Shown here piece after piece: positions 55,969-64,000 of a stretch of DNA of 64,000 nucleotides. The position numbers and the translations under genes were made by a program. Below the pieces are notes generated by a model. That model was not told where the DNA came from, ran no database searches, and was given only the letters and a program-made list of their open reading frames with translations. This DNA comes from Paenibacillus sp. 32352. Its GTDB lineage: Bacteria > Bacillota > Bacilli > Paenibacillales > NBRC-103111. The stretch spans positions 682,001-746,000 of the forward strand of contig NZ_MZNT01000001.1 in NCBI RefSeq assembly GCF_002042965.1, written 5' to 3'. Positions within the stretch are counted from its first letter, which is position 1; the number at the start of each line of letters is the position of its first letter.

Positions 55969-57600
55969 ATGTCAGACCCGTCTCAAGCTGCAGCAGCGGC
56001 CCCTCCGCTCGATCATACGGAGGAGTCTAACTTTTGGCTGCCTCTTATTGCTATTATTCTGGCTACCTTCGTTTCGGTACTAAGCAGCAGCTTGGTGAAC
56101 GTTGCGCTTCCCAAGCTGTCAACTGTATTCGGAGTACCGACGACAACAATTCAATGGGTTGTCACCGGTTTCATGCTGGCGTCGGCGGTTGTTATTCCGG
56201 CGAGCGGCTTTTTGTCCGCCCGATTCGGCAGCAAGCAGGTGCTCCTTCTTTCCGTTATCGGTTTTACGATGGGATCTTTATTGTGCGGCCTTGCGTGGAA
56301 TGATACAAGCTTGATTGCATTCCGGATTTTTCAAGGGTTGACGGGCGGTTTCATCATGCCGGTCGGTATGGCTGTTATCTATACGATCGTACCGCGACAG
56401 CAAATCGGTCTGGCGATGGGGATCTGGGGTGTTGCAGCAATGGTTGCGCCGGCCCTCGGTCCTACGCTAGGCGGCTTTTTGATTCAGTACTACAGCTGGA
56501 GAACGCTGTTCTTTTTAAATGTGCCGGTTGGCGTTGTCGCTGCAATAGCCAGCTACTTTTTTCTAAAGGACGGCGTGAAGCAGACCAATCTGAAATTCGA
56601 TACGCTTGGGGCCGCAATGTCGGTCATTTTTTTCGGATCACTGCTGCTTGCCTTGAGTAAAGGGCAAACGGAAGGATGGACCTCCCAGTATATCGTCACT
56701 TTGTTCTTCATTTCCGCAGTAAGCTTTGCACTGCTTTTATGGGCAGAATTGACCGCTGAGGCGCCCCTTCTCAATTTGAAGGTGTTCAAGAATCCGCAAT
56801 TTAGCGCAAGTACGTTGACCGCAGGACTTATCACTATGGCCATGATGGGTGGTACGTTCATGATGCCGATTTATCTGCAGAACGTGCAATCCATGACAGC
56901 ACTGGATTCCGGTATTTTACTGCTTCCACAGTCGGTAGCTATGGCACTTATGATGCCGATAAGCGGGAAGCTCCAGGAGAAGATTGGTGTTCTCCCGTTA
57001 GGCGTCATCGGGCTGCTCATCCTTGGTGTAACAACGTATGATCTTTGTAAGCTTACAGCGGATACATCTCATCTGTGGATTAATGTTGTATTAACGATTC
57101 GTGGCTTTGGTATCGGGCTATGTATGATGCCGATTTCAACGGTCGGGATGAGCAGCGTCCCAAAAGAACTGATCAATGATGCGTCGCCGCTTTCTAACGT
57201 AACCCGTCAAGTAATGAGCTCCATGGGGATCGCAATCTTGACCACCATCATGAATTCACGGCAATATTTTCATTACTACCGCATTACAGAAGATGTGCCG
57301 AGCTATTCGGAGGCTGCCGCTTCCTTCATCTTGACTTTATCCGGGGTGCTTATGCAGGGAGGCGTCGATTCAGCGACCAGCAACAGCACGGCGATAAGTT
57401 ATCTGGCAGGCATAATGCAAAAGGAAGCGCTGGTTCGCGGTATCGCAGATACTTTCTACGTTTCAGCTATACCAGCATTCATTTGTATTCCTCTTGTCTT
57501 TTTGCTGAGAGAAAAAAAGAAAGCAAAGGAGCAGCCCGCTTCGGCTTCGGTTTCTTCCGAAAGCTCAGAAATCCATGCGGCAGAGCCTGTTAAAGCATAA
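55969..57600 (+). CDS. DHA2-type (EmrB/QacA) MFS drug efflux transporter
   Basis: A 543-residue transporter with about 14 membrane helices. Motif A (SGFLSARFGSKQVL) is near 80-93, a motif-C-type GPTLGGFLIQ is near 163-172, and the internal repeat is typical of DHA2 drug:H+ antiporters. The long loop before the last helix and the Ala/Ser/Glu-rich C-terminal tail are normal for the family. TAGGAGG precedes ATG 55969. Located with an SDR and a TetR regulator, it likely exports a toxic compound or antibiotic recognised by that TetR. Confidence 0.9.
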   Translation: MSDPSQAAAAAPPLDHTEESNFWLPLIAIILATFVSVLSSSLVNVALPKLSTVFGVPTTTIQWVVTGFMLASAVVIPASGFLSARFGSKQVLLLSVIGFTMGSLLCGLAWNDTSLIAFRIFQGLTGGFIMPVGMAVIYTIVPRQQIGLAMGIWGVAAMVAPALGPTLGGFLIQYYSWRTLFFLNVPVGVVAAIASYFFLKDGVKQTNLKFDTLGAAMSVIFFGSLLLALSKGQTEGWTSQYIVTLFFISAVSFALLLWAELTAEAPLLNLKVFKNPQFSASTLTAGLITMAMMGGTFMMPIYLQNVQSMTALDSGILLLPQSVAMALMMPISGKLQEKIGVLPLGVIGLLILGVTTYDLCKLTADTSHLWINVVLTIRGFGIGLCMMPISTVGMSSVPKELINDASPLSNVTRQVMSSMGIAILTTIMNSRQYFHYYRITEDVPSYSEAAASFILTLSGVLMQGGVDSATSNSTAISYLAGIMQKEALVRGIADTFYVSAIPAFICIPLVFLLREKKKAKEQPASASVSSESSEIHAAEPVKA

Positions 57601-57655
57601 GTTTGTGCCAGTATTTCGACAACGTGTCGGATGACAAGGAAGAATACTATTTCAG

Positions 57656-57685
57656 ACCCACATCAATCGTGGGTTTTTATTTTTA
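57656..57685 (+). terminator. Intrinsic terminator after the MFS gene
   Basis: ACCCAC (57656-57661) pairs with GTGGGT (57669-57674), followed by TTTTATTTTT. Confidence 0.88.
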
Positions 57686-57819
57686 TCTTTTCGAACGCGG
57701 AGGAGCAAAATGACAGAGTATACATCGGCTATCTCAATGCAATAAGTCACCGGGCAAACATGATAGGTTTATAAAATTTCGTGAAGGTTCTTCCACCTTG
57801 TTTTTGTAGTGAAGATAAG

Positions 57820-57876
57820 TATATATGTCAAAATGTAATATATATGTTGCATTATGACATATATATTTGTTACAAT
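57820..57876 (+). promoter_or_regulatory. Promoter and inverted-repeat operator of the DUF6773/XRE pair
   Basis: TTGCAT (57847-57852) and TACAAT (57871-57876) with 18-bp spacing make a good vegetative promoter. ATATATGT and ACATATAT flank the -35 as an inverted repeat with outer TGTAA...TTACA arms, probably the binding site of the XRE regulator encoded downstream. The gap before it (57686-57819) shows nothing else. Confidence 0.6.
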
Positions 57877-57911
57877 ACACACGAGAAATCTTATACAGAG
57901 GAGTGGGAGTC

Positions 57912-58418
57912 ATGATTTGGACCAGGAAGAGCGCTGTGGAGGATGAACGTATTGTTAACATGAAAAACAAAATTTTTAAAGAAGCTTATGCGCTGATCAT
58001 GACGATCTGCAGTATTTCCGTCATTGTGAAAACCTTTATGTCCTCCGATATGGAATCCGTTATGCTGGAGCTGCTCATTCTTGCGGGAGGGAGCCTTTAT
58101 TGCTTTATCCGCAGCGTAACGCTGGGATTGTATTCCGACGAAGTAGAGGTGCACGACAGGAAAAGAAAAATGTCGTTCAGCAAACGAATCGCATTTACGG
58201 GTCTCGTTATCGGCTTTTCTATCGCCATGCTGCTCGGTATTCGAAGCGCAGTACTTTATGGGGATGGCGGCGGTGCAACCACAATCAAATATTTCTTTAT
58301 CGTCTTCTTCGTCTCGCTAATCATCTATATCCCGTTTTTTGTGGCGGCCGTCTCGGGTCTTCATTATTTTGCCAACAAAGTAAGCCGGAATATGTCGCAC
58401 AACGATCTGGAATCGTAG
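57912..58418 (+). CDS. Four-helix membrane protein, DUF6773-like
   Basis: A 168-residue integral membrane protein. Helix pairs are at ~26-45 and ~52-74 and at ~96-118 and ~130-155, with a charged EVEVHDRKRKMSFSKR linker in between. It looks like the DUF6773 family found next to YozG-type XRE regulators in Bacillota. Function unknown. ATG 57912 follows AGAGGAG/GGGAG; the longer frame from 57867 starts inside the promoter. It is co-transcribed with the XRE gene 23 bases downstream. Confidence 0.72.
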   Translation: MIWTRKSAVEDERIVNMKNKIFKEAYALIMTICSISVIVKTFMSSDMESVMLELLILAGGSLYCFIRSVTLGLYSDEVEVHDRKRKMSFSKRIAFTGLVIGFSIAMLLGIRSAVLYGDGGGATTIKYFFIVFFVSLIIYIPFFVAAVSGLHYFANKVSRNMSHNDLES

Positions 58419-58441
58419 AGAAGAGATGAGGCGGACGCGCA

Positions 58442-58639
58442 ATGAAAAATATCAAACTCAAGATGGCTCGGGTGGAAAAGGATCTTTCTCAGGAAGAGCT
58501 TGCCCGGATCGTCGGTGTTTCCAGACAAACCATAGGATTAATCGAATTGGGCAAATATAATCCGTCTCTCAGTTTGTGTGTGGCCATTTGCAAGGCGCTG
58601 TCTTGCACGCTCGACGATCTGTTCTGGGAAGAGGAATAG
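58442..58639 (+). CDS. Small XRE-family (YozG-like) regulator
   Basis: A 65-residue protein that is almost entirely a Cro/C1-type helix-turn-helix (ARVEKDLSQEELARIVGVSRQTIGLIELGKYNPSLSLCVAICKALSCTLDDLFW). This minimal XRE class typically controls the adjacent membrane-protein gene. GAGATGAGG lies upstream of the ATG. It is in one transcription unit with the DUF6773-like gene. Confidence 0.9.
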   Translation: MKNIKLKMARVEKDLSQEELARIVGVSRQTIGLIELGKYNPSLSLCVAICKALSCTLDDLFWEEE

Positions 58640-58664
58640 AACACGTAAAGGAGAATAGTCTACC

Positions 58665-60086
58665 ATGAAATCAATTTCTAGTATAAGTAAAGTTTCTGCG
58701 GCATTTCTGCTGACGGTCTCCATTCTGGGAGCCGCCGTTACTTTAGAAGGAGGTTCTCGGACGGCTTATGCCGCCGAAAATTCTCAGAACCAGGCTGCCG
58801 AAGGGAAGGGCGCCCGTACATCCGATGAAAAAATCGCTGATTGGAAATCATGGGCCAAAGAGAACGTATACCGTCTGGATACGATCCAGCCCTCTAATGG
58901 TGATGGTGGGACGGACTCGTTCCGGGATCTGAACATGCTGAAGCCTCTGCTGTATGACAAACGTATTGTTTTTCTGGGCGAAAGCTCCCATGGTGTTGCT
59001 GAGTTCAACCTCGCGAAGACCCGGCTCATTCAATTTCTTCATCAAGAAATGGGCTATAACGTACTGGCCTTTGAGAGCTCCCTAGGAAACGCCGCTTTGG
59101 CTTACGGCAAGTCCGGACAACAGAGTGCGGAACAGACGTTGAAGCAGTCCATTGTCGGTGTGTGGGCATCCAAGGAAACCTTGCCCTTATTCGATTATAT
59201 TCATGCGTCACAAAACAGCCGGCAGCCTCTCATATTAACAGGCTTCGACATGCAGCTGCAGTACCCGTTATTTGACGGTACATGGCTTAAAGATGAGGCG
59301 GTAGCCAAGCGGCTTGCCGAAGCGGAGCAAAAACTGTCCAATTACTCGCTCGGCAAAGAGCTGGAGGCTTACCGCCAAGAGAAGAAACCGTTGATCGAGG
59401 TATATAAGGAAGCGTTAGTATCATTGCAGTCGGATGCGAATCAAGATTATTTAAAAATAAACTATCCCAATAATCCAAAACTCGCAGTTCTGCTCGAAAG
59501 AAGCCTGAACGACCGGATTCGGGTAGCGGAGGAGTATGTGGAGATCTCGATCAGGTCCAACATCGGCCTGGAAGCCGGTGATCCCGCCCCTTTTTACGAA
59601 TCGATGACATGGCGGGACAGGGCCATGCTTGATAATCTCATGTGGCTCGCTACCCAGGTATATCCTAACGAGAAGTTTATCGTCTGGGCTCACAACGATC
59701 ATATCCGTAAAGCGCACTCTGAAGTGATGGGCACGCCGTACCCGGTTTCATTGATGGGGGAAATGCTCTCCGATGAAATGAAAAAGTATAGTTACGTGCT
59801 TGGTCTTTATCCAGCCAGCGGGAAAACCGCCGATAACTTAAGAAAATTGCATGACGTTGCCCCACTTGATCCCGGCTCGATCGAATCCATTTTATCGTCT
59901 GCCGGTTCTCCTTATACCTTTGTTGATATGCGCTATCGGAACAATGGAGCTGGCAGCTCATGGATGTTCGAGCCCCGTTTTGCCTACAGCTGGGGAATGA
60001 TTCCGGAAAGCATCATCGCCCGCGATCAATACGACGGAATTCTGCTCATCAATAATGTGAATCCGCCTCAGTATTTGTCGAAGTGA
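58665..60086 (+). CDS. Secreted erythromycin-esterase family protein
   Basis: 473 residues with a signal peptide ending AYAA-E (~37). The erythromycin-esterase/EreA-like domain follows: FLGESSHGVAEFNLAKTRLIQFL (~104-126; catalytic-type histidine), LAFESS, GFDMQ, and later WAHNDHIRKAHSEV with a second histidine pair. Family members include macrolide esterases but most are uncharacterised. Substrate recognition cannot be read from sequence, so resistance should not be assumed. AAAGGAG precedes the ATG. It starts 25 bases after the XRE gene and may be co-transcribed. Confidence 0.82.
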   Translation: MKSISSISKVSAAFLLTVSILGAAVTLEGGSRTAYAAENSQNQAAEGKGARTSDEKIADWKSWAKENVYRLDTIQPSNGDGGTDSFRDLNMLKPLLYDKRIVFLGESSHGVAEFNLAKTRLIQFLHQEMGYNVLAFESSLGNAALAYGKSGQQSAEQTLKQSIVGVWASKETLPLFDYIHASQNSRQPLILTGFDMQLQYPLFDGTWLKDEAVAKRLAEAEQKLSNYSLGKELEAYRQEKKPLIEVYKEALVSLQSDANQDYLKINYPNNPKLAVLLERSLNDRIRVAEEYVEISIRSNIGLEAGDPAPFYESMTWRDRAMLDNLMWLATQVYPNEKFIVWAHNDHIRKAHSEVMGTPYPVSLMGEMLSDEMKKYSYVLGLYPASGKTADNLRKLHDVAPLDPGSIESILSSAGSPYTFVDMRYRNNGAGSSWMFEPRFAYSWGMIPESIIARDQYDGILLINNVNPPQYLSK

Positions 60087-60139
60087 ATAACCGGCTGCAT
60101 ATTCAAGCTGCAGCACAACTAAAAAAGAACACCAATTAT

Positions 60140-60167
60140 GCCGAGGCCTATCCGGGCCCCGGCTTTT
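60140..60167 (+). terminator. Terminator after the erythromycin-esterase-like gene
   Basis: GCCG-GGCC (60140-60148) pairs with GGCC-CGGC (60055+ offset, 60155-60163) with one internal mismatch, followed by TTTTG. Confidence 0.75.
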
Positions 60168-60283
60168 GTACGTATTTCGAAGGACTGTACCTACGGGCAT
60201 GCACTGCAAAATTGACAGTGCTCAAATTAACTTTTCTCTAAACGCGAATCTCAATGTTTTTTCAATGCAAAAAGTCACTCAAC

Positions 60284-60346
60284 CACAAAGTAGTGTTATT
60301 TTTTCACAAAGTAGCGTTACTTAAGTAAGCGCATTCTTGATATGCT
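60284..60346 (+). promoter_or_regulatory. Promoter module A: two 21-bp-spaced direct repeats plus -35/-10
   Basis: CACAAAGTAGTGTTA (60284-60298) and CACAAAGTAGCGTTA (60305-60319) start 21 bp apart (two helical turns), with TTACTT (60317-60322) and TATGCT (60341-60346) as -35/-10 at 18 bp. The repeat overlapping the -35 suggests an AraC-type activator. The same module recurs at 63514-63576. The rest of the gap (60168-60457) is featureless apart from the ribosome site GGGGAG. Confidence 0.7.
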
Positions 60347-60457
60347 AGGAAGCAGGAGGCGAAGTTGTGAAACGGGGAGCGCGCTAGGCAAGAAGCCCGA
60401 TTTGCAAACTAGGAGCATCATATGCTAACGAGGATTTAAAGGAAAAGGGGAGTATGT

Positions 60458-61762
60458 ATGAACAAGATTATGAAAGCGGTATCTATCACTATGGTTCTGG
60501 TTTTGATGACATTAATGGTAGCTGCTTGCTCCAAGAAAGAGCCGGGGGATGCCGGGAAGGCGGCCGGTGCCAAAAAGAACGCAAAGCTGGATTTCGTTTG
60601 GTTCTCGGACGGCAATGAAGGCGAGATCATGAAAGGCATCATTAAAGATTATGAGGCTAAAAACACGAATATCAAAATTAATATGATCGAGGTTCCTTTC
60701 AAGGACTTGAATACGAAGCTGAAAACGATGATCGCTGGCGGACAACCCCCTGCGCTTGCCCGCGTCACGACAGATCTTGGGGCATTCGCCAATCAAGCGG
60801 TAGATTTGAGCCAGAACAGCGGCGGTTTGGATTCCTTTACCGGTCAGTTCCTCGATTCATTGAAACCGTTCTATGTCGTCAATGGCAAAGCGGTGGCTGC
60901 TCCCATGGACGTGACGGCCAACGGATTGATCTACAACAAAACTCTGTTTGACAAAGCGGGGGTCAAAGTGCCGACATCTCCTGACAATGTCTGGACATGG
61001 GACGAGTTCTCCGCTGCCTTGAAGCAGGTTATGGACAAGGGCGGAGCCAAATACGGTCTCGTATGGGACTATACGCCGCAGCGCTGGTCGACCTTGCTGT
61101 ATCAATTCGGAGGCAGCATGATGAGTCAAGACGGTGCGAAAGCGACGATCAACAACGAAGCAGGCGTGCAGGCGGCGGAATATTTTAAGAAGCTCCATAC
61201 GGACGGCATCGCCCCGACATCTGTTTGGCTAGGCGGGGAAAACCCGAATAATTTGTTCCGCACCGGAACGGTTGCCGCTCATTTCGCAGGAAACTGGATG
61301 ATCAGCAACTATAAAGATATTACGAACTTTGAGTGGGGCGTTACGTATATGCCGAAGGGCAAAGTGCGCTCCTCGGTGCCCGGCGGCAAATTCGCCATGG
61401 CGTTCAAAAATTCCGGCGTGGAAAAAGAAGCGACGGATTTCATCAACTACATTTCGAGCAAAGAAGTGAACTCCAAATTTACACAAGAAGCGCTATTCCT
61501 GAGTCCGCGCAAAGACAGCGCCAAGCTGGACTACGCTTTCGGCAAAGACATGATGGAAGTGTTCTCGAACGAACTGAACAACACGGTACCGGCTGCGGCG
61601 GAGGATTGGTCCAGACAAACGGTCGTGCCGAAATTCAGCAACGATTTGAAAACGACGATATCGGAAATCGTTGCAGGAAAAACGACGGCGCAGGCAGGTC
61701 TTGATAAGATTGCCGGCTTGATCGATAAAGCGATTAAAGATGAAAAGAGGGGGCAACCCTGA
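60458..61762 (+). CDS. Sugar-binding lipoprotein of third CUT1 importer
   Basis: A 434-residue extracellular sugar-binding lipoprotein. The lipobox is MVAAC (Cys at ~24), then a standard ~410-residue periplasmic-type binding fold (KLDFVWFSDGNEGEIMKGIIKDYEAKNTNIKINMIEVPF), the classic MalE-like length. A strong AAAAGGGGAG site precedes ATG 60458. It is the first gene of an operon with two permeases, driven by promoter module A. Its last base is shared with the first base of the permease gene (TGATG). Confidence 0.92.
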   Translation: MNKIMKAVSITMVLVLMTLMVAACSKKEPGDAGKAAGAKKNAKLDFVWFSDGNEGEIMKGIIKDYEAKNTNIKINMIEVPFKDLNTKLKTMIAGGQPPALARVTTDLGAFANQAVDLSQNSGGLDSFTGQFLDSLKPFYVVNGKAVAAPMDVTANGLIYNKTLFDKAGVKVPTSPDNVWTWDEFSAALKQVMDKGGAKYGLVWDYTPQRWSTLLYQFGGSMMSQDGAKATINNEAGVQAAEYFKKLHTDGIAPTSVWLGGENPNNLFRTGTVAAHFAGNWMISNYKDITNFEWGVTYMPKGKVRSSVPGGKFAMAFKNSGVEKEATDFINYISSKEVNSKFTQEALFLSPRKDSAKLDYAFGKDMMEVFSNELNNTVPAAAEDWSRQTVVPKFSNDLKTTISEIVAGKTTAQAGLDKIAGLIDKAIKDEKRGQP

Positions 61763-62670
61763 TGTCTGCACAAGCCTCGGCCGCCAAGGCGATACAAAAA
61801 AGGAAGCGGCCCAATCCATCCATGGGTTGGATTCCGTATCTGTTTGTGCTGCCTAACTTGCTCATTTTCACCACGTTTATCGTCATTCCTATGATTACCG
61901 GGTTTGTCTATTCATTTCATGAGTATGACGGATTGAATCCGATGGAATTCGTCGGTCTGGATAATTACAAAGAGCTGTTTACCAACGGCGAGTTTTGGAC
62001 GGCGCTGGGAAAAACGGCCCTCTATGCGCTTATCGTAGTGCCCTTGATTTACTGCTTGTCGCTCGCCGTAGCGATGATGCTGATTCAGCCGCTCAAGTGG
62101 AAAGGCCTGTTTCGCTCCGTCTTTTATTGGCCTACGATGATTTCTTATATCATTGTCGGTTTGACTTGGAAATGGATTTTCGGTGATTTCGGCGTTTTGA
62201 ATTACTTCCTGACGCTTTTTGGTATCGAGCCCGTACATTTTCTGTCCGATTCCTTTTTTGCGAACGGTTCCGTTATTATCGCCACCGCCTGGTCGCGTCT
62301 TGGATTTTATATGGTCATTTTTATGGCCGGTTTGCAAGCCATTCCGACCGATTTTTACGAAGCGGCAAGACTGGATGGGGCTTCCAAGCTTCGGGTATTC
62401 CGGAGCATTACACTGCCTCTGCTCAAGCCGACGACCGTTCTTGTCATTATGCTTTCCCTGATCGAGGCGGTAAAGGCCTATCCTCTATTGTTTGCTCTGA
62501 CAGGCGGCGGACCTGGCAAAGAAACGACGTATGTCGTGCAATATATTTATGAAACCGGCTTTGCCAAGCAGGAGCTGGGGATGGCCAGCGCCATGTCGGT
62601 GCTGCTGTTTATACTGATTTCGCTGTTTACCGCATTGCAGTTCAGACTGTCCAAGGGAGGCGCCGACTAA
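61762..62670 (+). CDS. CUT1 sugar ABC transporter permease (UgpA/MalF-type)
   Basis: A 302-residue permease with six helices. The first is at ~25-48 (YLFVLPNLLIFTTFIVIPMITGFVYS). The EAA loop FYEAARLDGASKLRVFRSITLPLLKP is near 200-225. It overlaps the binding-protein stop by TGATG, indicating coupling. A GAGGGGGCA site lies just upstream. Confidence 0.92.
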   Translation: MSAQASAAKAIQKRKRPNPSMGWIPYLFVLPNLLIFTTFIVIPMITGFVYSFHEYDGLNPMEFVGLDNYKELFTNGEFWTALGKTALYALIVVPLIYCLSLAVAMMLIQPLKWKGLFRSVFYWPTMISYIIVGLTWKWIFGDFGVLNYFLTLFGIEPVHFLSDSFFANGSVIIATAWSRLGFYMVIFMAGLQAIPTDFYEAARLDGASKLRVFRSITLPLLKPTTVLVIMLSLIEAVKAYPLLFALTGGGPGKETTYVVQYIYETGFAKQELGMASAMSVLLFILISLFTALQFRLSKGGAD

Positions 62671-62671
62671 C

Positions 62672-63493
62672 GTGGAACTGAAAACATCTGCCAAAATATC
62701 CTTGTACCTTCTTCTGTTTGTACTGGCTGCCGCATGGCTGTTTCCCGTGCTTTGGATCGTCCTCTCGTCCTTCAAGACGAACAACGATTTGTACAGCTTT
62801 CCTCCGCGGTTTTGGCCCGAGCCGTTTACTTTCGAGCACTTTACCGATGCTTTCGAGAAGGGTAATTTCGGCCGGTACTTTATGAACAGTGCCATAGTAA
62901 CGATTAGCTCGACGGTGCTGCTGCTGCTGATCAACTCGATGGCGGGGTTCGCGCTGGCAAAATACAAATTTAAAGGGGATTCCCTGCTGCTTGTCGGATT
63001 CGTGTCTACATTGATGATTCCGCTTGAGGTGATTATGATCCCGATCTTTAAGGTGCTCAGCTTTCTGGGTCTGTTCAACACCCTGCTGGCTCTTATCATT
63101 CCTCCTGCGGCCACCCCGACCGGGGTATTTCTGATCAGACAGTACTTGCTTAGCGTTCCGGACGAGCTGCTCGAAGCAGCGCGGATGGACGGGGCAACCG
63201 AATGGCGGATTTATTCGCGGATCATTTTGCCGCTGTGCAAGCCTATATTATCGGTTCTTGCGATTTTCTCTTTTATGTGGCGGTGGGACGATTTTCTATG
63301 GCCGTTGATCGGCATCAGCGATCCGTCCTTGTATACCATTCAATTGGCCCTGTCCAACTTTATGGGGGAATTCAATGTGGACTGGGGCAGTCTGCTCGCG
63401 ATGTCTGTTATTACGATGATCCCGGCGCTTGTTGTATTCATTATTTTCCAACGGCAATTTGTGAGCGGAATGGTGACCTCCGGCATGAAATAA
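62672..63493 (+). CDS. CUT1 sugar ABC transporter permease (UgpE/MalG-type)
   Basis: A 273-residue permease with six helices. The first is at ~9-31 (LYLLLFVLAAAWLFPVLWIVL). The EAA loop LLEAARMDGATEWRIYSRIILPLCKP is near 170-195. The C-terminus is typical (FVSGMVTSGMK). GTG 62672 begins two bases after the upstream stop, with AAGGGAGGCG upstream. It ends the operon. No terminator precedes promoter module B. Confidence 0.92.
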   Translation: MELKTSAKISLYLLLFVLAAAWLFPVLWIVLSSFKTNNDLYSFPPRFWPEPFTFEHFTDAFEKGNFGRYFMNSAIVTISSTVLLLLINSMAGFALAKYKFKGDSLLLVGFVSTLMIPLEVIMIPIFKVLSFLGLFNTLLALIIPPAATPTGVFLIRQYLLSVPDELLEAARMDGATEWRIYSRIILPLCKPILSVLAIFSFMWRWDDFLWPLIGISDPSLYTIQLALSNFMGEFNVDWGSLLAMSVITMIPALVVFIIFQRQFVSGMVTSGMK

Positions 63494-63513
63494 CGGCAGG
63501 GTCTGTAGGAAAC

Positions 63514-63576
63514 CGCAAAGTAGTATTATTTTTAAACAAAGCAGCGTTACATGGGGCTCTGTATTCTTGATATGCT
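63514..63576 (+). promoter_or_regulatory. Promoter module B: second copy of the direct-repeat promoter
   Basis: CGCAAAGTAGTATTA (63514-63528) and AACAAAGCAGCGTTA (63535-63549) again start 21 bp apart, followed by TTACAT (63547-63552) and TATGCT (63571-63576) at 18 bp, inside an identical ATTCTTGATATGCT block. The match to module A marks both transcription units as one regulon. Confidence 0.7.
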
Positions 63577-63608
63577 GGGAGCAACCAAACGATGGGAGGC
63601 ATAAGAAC

Positions 63609-64000
63609 GTGTTGAAGGTAGCTATTATCGGAGCGGGCGCGATTTCAGCGGCGCATATGGAAGGATATTTGCAATTTCCGGAGCGATGCCGCATTGTTGC
63701 AGTCAGCGATATTTATGTTGAAAAGGCGCAGGAGCGCATCGACCAGTTCGGGCTTGAGGCCCGGGCGGTCAAGGATTACAAGGAGCTTTTGCAGGAGGAT
63801 ATCGATCTCGTCTCCATCTGCACGCCGCCCTATACGCATGCGGAATTGGCTGTCCAATTTATGGAAGCCGGTGCTCATGTTCTGGTGGAGAAGCCGATGG
63901 CCTCTTCTCTTGAAGAATGCGACAGGATGAATGAAGCGGCCCGAAGGACAGGCAAAATGCTATCCGTAGTGGCGCAGAACCGGTTCAAAACGCCCATGAT
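63609..64000 (+). CDS. Gfo/Idh/MocA-family oxidoreductase (3' end outside window)
   Basis: The first ~130 residues of a dehydrogenase. The Rossmann motif is AIIGAGAISAAHMEGY (~4-20), then VAVSDIYVEKAQ, SICTPPYTHAELAVQFMEAGAHVLVEKPMA (~78-108, containing the catalytic EKP lysine), and QNRF. GTG 63609 is preceded by GGGAGG. It is transcribed from promoter module B and belongs with the third importer, so it probably oxidises the imported sugar. The frame is open to the end of the window. Confidence 0.9.
   Translation, partial: MLKVAIIGAGAISAAHMEGYLQFPERCRIVAVSDIYVEKAQERIDQFGLEARAVKDYKELLQEDIDLVSICTPPYTHAELAVQFMEAGAHVLVEKPMASSLEECDRMNEAARRTGKMLSVVAQNRFKTPM

Noticed and set aside
58665..60086. 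Macrolide resistance gene
   Set aside because: The family is right, but most secreted erythromycin-esterase homologues have no demonstrated macrolide activity, so only the family is called.

Overview
The window looks like chromosome of a spore-forming Bacillota, most likely Paenibacillus or a close relative. The evidence is the set of CUT1 sugar ABC transporters paired with YesM/AraC-type regulators, very large secreted glycan-active proteins with FIMAH and OmpL47-type modules, Gram-positive ribosome binding sites, and frequent TTG/GTG starts. By eye the first ~17 kb is AT-rich accessory DNA. Most of ~21-53 kb and 60-64 kb is more GC-rich and looks like core or metabolic DNA.

Region 1 (1-11 kb) is a Tn7-like transposition module: the end of a TnsB-type transposase, a TnsC-type AAA+ ATPase and a TniQ/TnsD-type target selector. 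Between tnsC and tniQ sit a small leftward gene, a 1392-residue superfamily 1 helicase with a C-terminal nuclease-like domain and a zinc ribbon (probably a defence gene), an XRE regulator and a 127-codon unknown. Directly behind tniQ, at codon 2-3 of the next gene, lies a complete 1,971-bp non-autonomous Tn7-like element (8736-10706). It has TGT...ACA ends, five TnsB-like sites arranged as three spaced sites at one end and two abutting sites at the other, and an exact 5-bp duplication (GCAGG). Its cargo is only a hydrolase and a TetR regulator.

Region 2 (11-17.6 kb) holds a Gabija-like pair (OLD-family ATPase/TOPRIM nuclease plus UvrD-like helicase), then a 673-residue protein with a PD-(D/E)XK-like signature, a terminator and the wreck of an IS1595-family element. 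This is probably a defence island, perhaps cargo of the Tn7-like element, whose outer ends I cannot place.

Region 3 (17.7-26 kb) contains a quinone-oxidoreductase-like dehydrogenase, a glycine-zipper gene without a start codon, a hybrid histidine kinase, a GNAT remnant, a DUF4272 protein, a translationally coupled Hsp90-like/helical-repeat pair, and an IS1182-type remnant.

Region 4 (26-31.7 kb) is one sugar operon: class I aldolase, Gfo/Idh/MocA dehydrogenase, PfkB kinase, lyxose-isomerase-like cupin, DUF4432 epimerase-like protein and DeoR regulator. A cluster of palindromes precedes it. Region 5 (32-53.7 kb) is a polysaccharide-utilisation locus: two CUT1 importers with binding lipoproteins, a membrane AraC regulator, two giant secreted proteins (one toroid-like enzyme, one multidomain clan GH-A hydrolase) and a YesMN two-component system.

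Region 6 (54-60 kb) has a TetR/SDR/MFS cluster with two tiny ORFs between the SDR and MFS genes, a DUF6773-type membrane protein with a small XRE regulator, and a secreted erythromycin-esterase-like protein. Region 7 (60-64 kb) is a third CUT1 importer followed by a Gfo/Idh/MocA gene that runs off the window. The same promoter module, with a pair of 21-bp-spaced direct repeats, precedes both transcription units.
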